Below, piece by piece: positions 59,355 through 64,000 of a stretch of DNA of 64,000 nucleotides (position 1 is the stretch's first letter; the number at the start of each line of letters is the position of its first letter). The notes beneath the pieces are model-generated. The model searched no databases and was not told the DNA's origin. It saw nothing but the letters and a program-made list of their open reading frames with translations. Source of the DNA: Arthrobacter sp. Leaf141 (GTDB taxonomy: Bacteria; Actinomycetota; Actinomycetes; Actinomycetales; Micrococcaceae); contig NZ_LMOL01000016.1 in the NCBI RefSeq assembly GCF_001424565.1, positions 36,523-100,522 of the forward strand, given 5' to 3'. Position numbers and translations under genes: made by a program.

Positions 59355-60797
59355 ATGCCTGAAACTGCCGCCACAGCTGACACCCGTACGCCCTCCGGAC
59401 GACTCGCCCTCGCCGCGTCCCCGGAGCAGATCGCCCTGGGCCCGCTGGACGGCCGCTACCAGTCCGCCGTCGCGCCCCTCGTGGACTACCTGTCCGAGGC
59501 GGCCCTGAACCGTGACCGTGTAGCCGTTGAAGTTGAATGGCTCATCCACCTGACCAGCAACAACGTTCTTCCCGGCGCGGGTCCGCTGACGGCGGACCAG
59601 CAGGCAAAGCTCCGCGCCATCGTGACGGAGTTCAATGCCGCGTCAGTGGTTGAACTCGCTGAAATCGAGGCTGTCACGGTGCACGACGTCAAGGCCGTGG
59701 AGTACTACATCGGCCGCCGGCTGGACGGGATCGGCATCACCAACCTGACCGCCATGGTCCACTTCGGCTGCACGTCCGAGGACATCAACAACCTTTCGTA
59801 CGCCCTGGGTGTCAAGGGCGCGGTGGAGGACGTGTGGCTCCCGGCCGCGCGCACGCTCGTGGCGCAGATCAGCCGGATGGCCGAGGAAAACCGGGCGGTC
59901 CCCATGCTGTCCCGCACCCACGGCCAGCCCGCCACCCCCACCACGCTGGGCAAGGAACTGGCCGTCATTGCGCACCGCCTCACCCGCCAGCTGGACCGCA
60001 TTTCCAGCACTGAGTACCTGGGCAAGATCAACGGTGCCACCGGCACCTACGCGGCCCACGTCGCTTCCGTTCCGGGCGCCGACTGGCAGCAGGTGGCCAG
60101 GTCCTTCGTGGAAGGCCTGGGCCTGGCCTGGAACCCGCTCACCACCCAGATCGAAAGCCACGACTGGCAGGCTGAACTGTACGCCGACGTCGCACGCTTC
60201 AACCGCATCCTGCACAACGTCTGCACGGACATCTGGAGCTACATTTCCATCGGCTACTTCGCACAGGTTCCCGTGGCAGGCGCCACCGGGTCCTCCACAA
60301 TGCCGCACAAGGTCAACCCCATCCGCTTCGAAAACGCCGAGGCCAACCTGGAAATTTCCTCCGGGCTGCTGGACGTCCTGGGCTCCACCCTGGTCACGTC
60401 CCGCTGGCAGCGCGACCTGACCGACTCCTCCAGCCAGCGCAACATCGGTGTGGCCTTCGGCCACTCGCTGCTTGCCATCTCCAACGTGGCCAAAGGCCTG
60501 GAGCGCCTTGACGTGGCCGAGGACGTCCTTGCCGGCGATCTCGACACCAACTGGGAAGTGCTGGGCGAGGCCATCCAGATGGTGATGCGCGCAGAGGCGA
60601 TCGCCGGCGTCGAGGGCATGGAGAACCCCTACGAGCGGCTGAAGGACCTCACCCGCGGACAGCGTGTGGACGGCGCCCGCATGCAGGAGTTCGTCCAGGG
60701 CCTTGGCCTGTCCGCTGACGCCGAAGCCCGCCTGCTGGCCCTTACGCCGGGCAAGTACACGGGTATCGCCGACCAGCTGGTAGACCACCTCAAGTAG
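59355..60797 (+). CDS. purB: Adenylosuccinate lyase
   Basis: A 480-residue enzyme of purine synthesis. It cleaves SAICAR and adenylosuccinate, releasing fumarate. The family signature is GSSTMPHKVNPIRFENAE, with the catalytic His in SRTHGQPATPTTLGKEL and CTSEDINNLSYAL near residue 138. The length and LGPLDGRYQS start fit the Escherichia coli type. No ribosome binding site is obvious before the ATG. A strong terminator follows the stop. Confidence 0.96.
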   Translation: MPETAATADTRTPSGRLALAASPEQIALGPLDGRYQSAVAPLVDYLSEAALNRDRVAVEVEWLIHLTSNNVLPGAGPLTADQQAKLRAIVTEFNAASVVELAEIEAVTVHDVKAVEYYIGRRLDGIGITNLTAMVHFGCTSEDINNLSYALGVKGAVEDVWLPAARTLVAQISRMAEENRAVPMLSRTHGQPATPTTLGKELAVIAHRLTRQLDRISSTEYLGKINGATGTYAAHVASVPGADWQQVARSFVEGLGLAWNPLTTQIESHDWQAELYADVARFNRILHNVCTDIWSYISIGYFAQVPVAGATGSSTMPHKVNPIRFENAEANLEISSGLLDVLGSTLVTSRWQRDLTDSSSQRNIGVAFGHSLLAISNVAKGLERLDVAEDVLAGDLDTNWEVLGEAIQMVMRAEAIAGVEGMENPYERLKDLTRGQRVDGARMQEFVQGLGLSADAEARLLALTPGKYTGIADQLVDHLK

Positions 60798-60827
60798 GCT
60801 CCAGCGCCGGGGCAGTTGCCCGACGGC

Positions 60828-60861
60828 GGGACCGGACCTTTCGAAGGTCCGGTCCCGTTTT
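60828..60861 (+). terminator. Rho-independent terminator of purB
   Basis: Perfect 13-bp arms (GGGACCGGACCTT / AAGGTCCGGTCCC) with a TCG loop and then GTTTT. It is the best-formed terminator in the window. Confidence 0.92.
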
Positions 60862-60885
60862 GCGTCCCAGTGCCAGACTGGAACC

Positions 60886-61563
60886 ATGAAGCTGCTGCTG
60901 ATCCGTCATGGCCAGACGCCCGGAAACGTCTTGGGCCAGCTGGACACCGCCCACCCCGGCCCCGGCCTTACCGAACTGGGCCAGCGCCAGGCCGAAGCCA
61001 TGGCCCGGTCCCTGGCCAACGAGCCCATCGGGGCCCTGTATGCGTCCACCCTGGTGCGGACACAGCTGACGGCAGCACCCCTGGGCCACCGCCAGGGCCT
61101 GGATGTGACGGTGCTTGATGGCCTGCACGAGATCGAGGCCGGCGCCCTGGAGAAGCTGACCGACCACGAGTCCCACCTCCGCTACATCGGGACCGTGATT
61201 TCCTGGATCGCCGGGGACCTGGACCGCCGGATGCCTGCAGGCCCTGACGGCCACGCGTTTTTTGGGCGCTTTGATGCCGCAGTGGCGCATGTGGTGGACC
61301 AGGCGGAGCAGGCGGGCCACGGCACGGTGGCGATCGTCAGCCACGGCGCGGCCATCCGCACCTGGGCGGGCCGTCGGGTGTCGGGCGCCGGCCCCGACTT
61401 CGCCAACCGGCACGTCCTGGAAAACACCGGGATTGTGGCGGTGGAGGGCGGACCAGCGGACGGCTGGACGCTGGTCCATTGGGATGGCAGCCCCGTGGGC
61501 GGCCTGGCCCTGGCGGATCCCACTGCGGAGGATCCGACGGGCACCACCCTGGCCGGCGGCTAG
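60886..61563 (+). CDS. Histidine phosphatase family protein (phosphoglycerate mutase-like)
   Basis: A 225-residue phosphatase: the RHG motif LLLIRHGQTPGN with the phospho-accepting His, LYASTLVRTQLTAAPL, HEIEAGALEKL, and the second catalytic His in VAIVSHGAAIRTW. Family members dephosphorylate small phosphoesters; the substrate is unknown. It begins 25 bases after the purB terminator. Its stop overlaps the convergent kinase stop by 4 bases (CTAG). Confidence 0.9.
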   Translation: MKLLLIRHGQTPGNVLGQLDTAHPGPGLTELGQRQAEAMARSLANEPIGALYASTLVRTQLTAAPLGHRQGLDVTVLDGLHEIEAGALEKLTDHESHLRYIGTVISWIAGDLDRRMPAGPDGHAFFGRFDAAVAHVVDQAEQAGHGTVAIVSHGAAIRTWAGRRVSGAGPDFANRHVLENTGIVAVEGGPADGWTLVHWDGSPVGGLALADPTAEDPTGTTLAGG

Positions 61564-62495
61564 GGAACAGGGCGGCCAAGCCGCGCCGCAGCGTCCGCGG
61601 CTTCCGCAGCCGTGGGCCGTGCGGCGCTGTCCATGGCGGTCAAAGACCTGAGGAATGCGCCCCATTCCGGGCCCAGGACGTCAGGGACCTCCGGGGCCCG
61701 GAGGGTCCTGGCAACGAGCGATTCGATGGCCGTACCGGGGAAGGCCTTGGTGCCGGTAAGGACTTCGAGCAGGACCAGCCCCATGGAATAGACATCCCAG
61801 GACGGCCGGGTGTTGGCCCCGGCGGCCTGTTCAGGACTCATGTAGTGGACCGTCCCGGACGAGATGCCGAGCTCCGCAGCGGAGCCCGCCGCCGCTGCGA
61901 TGCCGAAGTCGATGATCCGGACCGGGCTCCGGCGCAGGCCACTCAGCATCAGGTTGGCAGGCTTGATGTCCCGGTGGACCAGGCCGCCCGCGTGCAGGTG
62001 GGCCAGGGCGCCGAACAGGTCCGCCGACCAACGGGCCACCTCGGCCGGGTGGTGGCCGCCGGCCTGCGCCGCCGCGGCCAGGCTGCTTCCATGGGCCAGC
62101 TCCTGCACCAGGAAGGGCCGCCCATGGTGGGGGCCGCCGCTGATGGTGCCTGCTGTAATAAAGCTGATGATGGCCGGGTGCTGCAGCGAGGCCATGACGG
62201 CAGCCTCGTGCAGCAGGCGGTCCGGTTGCCCTTCGGGGCGGTGGAACCCGATCTTCACGGCCACATCCGGACCGCCCGCGGAGTCAACGGCCCGGTACAC
62301 CTCAGCTGCCGCACCGCGGCCAAGCCGCTCGCGGAGGCCCAGGGTGGCGGGCAGGCCAGTTGATCGGCTGCCGGAGCTGCGGGGCTCTGCCGGCTGCGGC
62401 GGGACACGGGGCAGGGTCCTGCCAGGCCGGGCAGCCAGGGCGTAGGCAGGCAGGGCGGAGGCGCGCCGGCGGGCAGCCGGCACGGTGGTGCTCAC
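61560..62495 (-). CDS. Serine/threonine protein kinase, soluble
   Basis: A 311-residue Hanks-type kinase: glycine loop LGRGAAAEVYRAV near residue 56, Lys in VAVKIGF, Glu in LHEAAVMASL, catalytic loop LVHRDIKPANLML, DFG as IIDFGIA, and TVHYMSPEQ as the activation-segment end. All catalytic residues are present. There is no membrane segment or PASTA domain, so it is cytoplasmic. The GTG start at 62495 overlaps the TGA of the small Cys protein (GTGA), so the two are translated together. Confidence 0.9.
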   Translation of the reverse strand: MSTTVPAARRRASALPAYALAARPGRTLPRVPPQPAEPRSSGSRSTGLPATLGLRERLGRGAAAEVYRAVDSAGGPDVAVKIGFHRPEGQPDRLLHEAAVMASLQHPAIISFITAGTISGGPHHGRPFLVQELAHGSSLAAAAQAGGHHPAEVARWSADLFGALAHLHAGGLVHRDIKPANLMLSGLRRSPVRIIDFGIAAAAGSAAELGISSGTVHYMSPEQAAGANTRPSWDVYSMGLVLLEVLTGTKAFPGTAIESLVARTLRAPEVPDVLGPEWGAFLRSLTAMDSAARPTAAEAADAAARLGRPVP

Positions 62496-62818
62496 GCGGA
62501 CAGGGCGGTGGTGCGCCGGCGGGACGGGCCCGCAGACAACGTTTCCGGAGTGGCGGCGTCTCCGCCAGGCAGCCGGGCATCCAGCTGGAACCCGCAGCTG
62601 CAGCGCCACACCGGGGGAAGGTGGACCGGGCCGCCGCCTGCAGGTCCAAAGGTGTAGTCCGCCGCTGTGGAGCGGGGCGTAAACAGGACCATGGCCGTAC
62701 CACAATGGACCGCTTCGCTGCCCGTCACCCCGCGGGGGCTCCAGGACCCGGTGATGTGACGGGGCGCAGGACGGCCGTTGTGCTGCATAACTTCCGGAAA
62801 GGCGACCAAGGTTTTCAC
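62492..62818 (-). CDS. Small Cys-containing protein coupled to the kinase
   Basis: About 108 residues, unrecognised. It reads as a compact domain with EAVHCGTAMVLFTP, DYTFGPAGGGPVHLPPVWRCSCGFQLDAR and a basic, Ser/Thr-rich tail RRRTTALSA. The three Cys (HCG, then CSCG) could bind a metal. The GTG at 62818 has TGGAG close upstream; ATG at 62788 is an alternative. Because it overlaps the kinase start, it may be a substrate, sensor or partner of the kinase; the Thr-rich tail makes a substrate role plausible but unproven. Confidence 0.6.
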   Translation of the reverse strand: MKTLVAFPEVMQHNGRPAPRHITGSWSPRGVTGSEAVHCGTAMVLFTPRSTAADYTFGPAGGGPVHLPPVWRCSCGFQLDARLPGGDAATPETLSAGPSRRRTTALSA

Positions 62819-62847
62819 AACTCCATCGGGAGGGATCCAGCATCTTG

Positions 62848-62884
62848 ATCGTAAGCATACATATTACTAGCCAAACTAGCTAGT
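62848..62884 (-). promoter_or_regulatory. Promoter and CTAG-rich operator of the Cys-protein/kinase operon
   Basis: -35 TTTGGC (62870-62875) and -10 TACGAT (62848-62853) on the minus strand are 16 bases apart. ACTAGCTAGT (62875-62884), a perfect palindrome, and another ACTAG (62866-62870) flank the -35. It overlaps the end of the MarR gene. Confidence 0.6.
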
Positions 62885-63379
62885 CGCTTCGGGGCCCTCC
62901 AGGGCTTCGGTCATCCGCTGCAGGAAGTCCACCACGATCCGGGCCTGGTCTGCGGTGAGGGTTTCCGCCACCGACATCATCCTGCGGTGCATGGCGCCGA
63001 GCGTATGCCGCACCTCCTGATCGGATTCACCCGTGGGAATGACAATGATGGAGCGTCGGTCCGAGGGGTGCGCCTCCCTGCGGACGTGCCCGCTGGCCAC
63101 CAGGCGGTCGATCAGCGTTGTGGTGGACGCGCTGGTGATGCCCAGGAACAGGCTCAGGTCTTTGGGTACTGAGGATTTTCCCGCCGCCTGGGACCGGAGG
63201 AGGTACCGCAGGGCCAGGATGTCCGTCTCGCCCATTCCCATGGAGTCGCGGGTGGATTTGCGGACACCCGTTTCGGCTGTGCGGTAGTCCCGCAGTGACT
63301 TCAGCACGGCAGCGCTGCTGTCCAGTTGCCCGTCGGGTCCGTACCAGTAGCCGGAGCCCTCATTACCCGCAGAAGCCAT
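62876..63379 (-). CDS. MarR family transcriptional regulator
   Basis: A 167-residue winged-HTH protein: recognition region PKDLSLFLGITSASTTTLIDRLVASGHV and wing RREAHPSDRRSIIVIP, with the conserved D-R-R. The N-terminal 40 residues are an extension without assignment. The ATG at 63379 is preceded by TAAGAT with six bases between, and no ribosome binding site, so the mRNA is probably leaderless. The AACTAG core occurs both before this gene and in the kinase operon promoter, so it may control both. Confidence 0.87.
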   Translation of the reverse strand: MASAGNEGSGYWYGPDGQLDSSAAVLKSLRDYRTAETGVRKSTRDSMGMGETDILALRYLLRSQAAGKSSVPKDLSLFLGITSASTTTLIDRLVASGHVRREAHPSDRRSIIVIPTGESDQEVRHTLGAMHRRMMSVAETLTADQARIVVDFLQRMTEALEGPEATS

Positions 63380-63385
63380 GCGAAC

Positions 63386-63408
63386 ATCTTAGTCCACCTG
63401 CTAACTAG
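63386..63408 (-). promoter_or_regulatory. -10 hexamer and possible operator of the MarR gene
   Basis: TAAGAT (63386-63391, minus strand) is 6 bases before the ATG. TTAG-N8-CTAA and AACTAG (63403-63408) lie just upstream and resemble the CTAG-rich site of the kinase operon. Confidence 0.5.
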
Positions 63409-63522
63409 GCAATCGAACAACAGGGACTTCGCGTTATCCGTCCGCTTACCCCCGTGAAACACCGGCGTAACCGCGCACTCGTAGCCTTGGTTTGCATAAC
63501 CCTTCGGCGAATCGAGGCAGAC

Positions 63523-64000
63523 ATGCAGACCAACCCACGGCTGAACATCAGGCAGGTGGCCTGGTCCAACCCTGTGGGTGCCGATCTGCGCCGGGCCCAG
63601 CAGGCGGAACTTGATGCCCGCTTCGGGACACCGGATCACGAACCCGGCCAGCCGCCGTCGGGCGCTGACTGTGCCGTTTTCCTGGTGGCCTACGACAAGG
63701 GTTCCGGGCAGCCCGTGGGCTGCGGCGGGCTGCGGATACTGGACGCGCTGACGGCCGAAATCAAACGGCTGTACGTCCTGCCGTACACGCGGGGCTCCGG
63801 AGTGGCCAGCTCAATCCTCGCCGCCCTTGAGGCGGAGGCGTTCAGGCAGGGCATCACGCGGATCAAAGCGGAAGCCGGATCGGCCCAGCCGGATGGACGG
63901 AACTTCTACGAGAACAGCGGCTTCGAACCGGTCCCGAACTTCGGCGCCTACGCGGGCGTGGAGCACTCCTACTGCTACGCCAAGTCCATCAACGCCCGGA
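63523..64000 (+). CDS. GNAT family N-acetyltransferase, 3' truncated by window edge
   Basis: 159 codons are open from the ATG at 63523 to the window end, with no stop. GAGG lies 5 bases before the ATG. The GNAT core is visible: PVGCGGLRILDALTAEIKRLYVLP followed by the acetyl-CoA region TRGSGVASSILAALEAEA and RNFYENSGFEPV. The substrate is unknown, and the C-terminal end is missing. Confidence 0.85.
   Translation, partial: MQTNPRLNIRQVAWSNPVGADLRRAQQAELDARFGTPDHEPGQPPSGADCAVFLVAYDKGSGQPVGCGGLRILDALTAEIKRLYVLPYTRGSGVASSILAALEAEAFRQGITRIKAEAGSAQPDGRNFYENSGFEPVPNFGAYAGVEHSYCYAKSINAR

Noticed and set aside
1-64000. CRISPR arrays, insertion sequences, tRNA and rRNA genes
   Set aside because: I looked for regularly spaced repeats, transposase motifs and terminal repeats, and for cloverleaf or rRNA-like sequence, and saw none.

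Overview
The window is 64 kb of high-GC DNA with actinobacterial gene content. The best fit is Arthrobacter, Pseudarthrobacter or a close relative in the Micrococcaceae. The reasons are GTG and TTG starts, many promoters that look leaderless, an IdeR/DtxR-type iron box, WXG100-type proteins, a mannitol PTS beside enzyme I, an ald gene facing a PucR-type regulator, and several Lrp, MarR and TetR regulators. This is inferred from gene content, since no rRNA or other marker is present. I found no tRNA, rRNA, CRISPR array, insertion sequence, prophage or origin. The window opens inside an amino acid permease and closes inside a GNAT acetyltransferase.

Layout. 0-6.9 kb: permease end, gamma-glutamyltransferase, a GNAT-AAA+ ATPase fusion, LtrA-like membrane protein, a RelA/SpoT-type HD hydrolase, a 66-residue HTH protein with two palindromic operators on its promoter, and GluQ. 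6.9-10 kb: an orphan hairpin, an Lrp regulator, and a WXG100-protein/lipoprotein pair. 10-17.3 kb: Lrp/LysE exporter pair, three small or unknown genes, malic enzyme, TetR, an MFS carrier and RraA-family aldolase. 17.3-25.3 kb: two MFS carriers, a two-gene ABC exporter, a MarR-MFS operon and a GNAT. 25.3-29.3 kb: an iron-siderophore ABC operon with an IdeR-like box. 29.3-35.2 kb: mtlA-mtlD, a TetR regulator and divergent ptsI. 35.2-40.1 kb: hydrolase, orphan excisionase-like HTH, PucR regulator, ald, Gfo/Idh oxidoreductase. 40.1-46.2 kb: peptide-type ABC operon with a fused double ATPase. 46.5-51.8 kb: TetR/FMN reductase pair, GerMN-like lipoprotein, PLP aminotransferase, universal stress protein, a small membrane protein and a PAP2-type protein. 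51.8-56.8 kb: branched-chain 2-oxoacid dehydrogenase operon (E1alpha, E1beta, E2) and a HisC-type aminotransferase. 56.9-64 kb: holin-like membrane protein, a second WXG-like pair with an alpha/beta hydrolase, purB, histidine phosphatase, a Ser/Thr kinase coupled to a small Cys protein, MarR, and the partial GNAT.

How the genes fit together. The region is mostly chromosomal metabolism and transport: amino acids (permease, Ggt, LysE, Ald, aminotransferases, BCKDH), sugars and polyols (mannitol PTS, sugar porters), iron, and peptides. Each block tends to carry its own local regulator, and the operators can often be read directly as dyads over the promoter.

The most notable pattern is architectural. 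About twenty genes have a TAnnnT hexamer 6-8 bases before the start codon and most lack a usable ribosome binding site, which points to leaderless mRNAs. The least explained genes are the two WXG-type operons, the GNAT-AAA+ fusion, the small HTH gene with its paired boxes, and the Cys protein/kinase pair.
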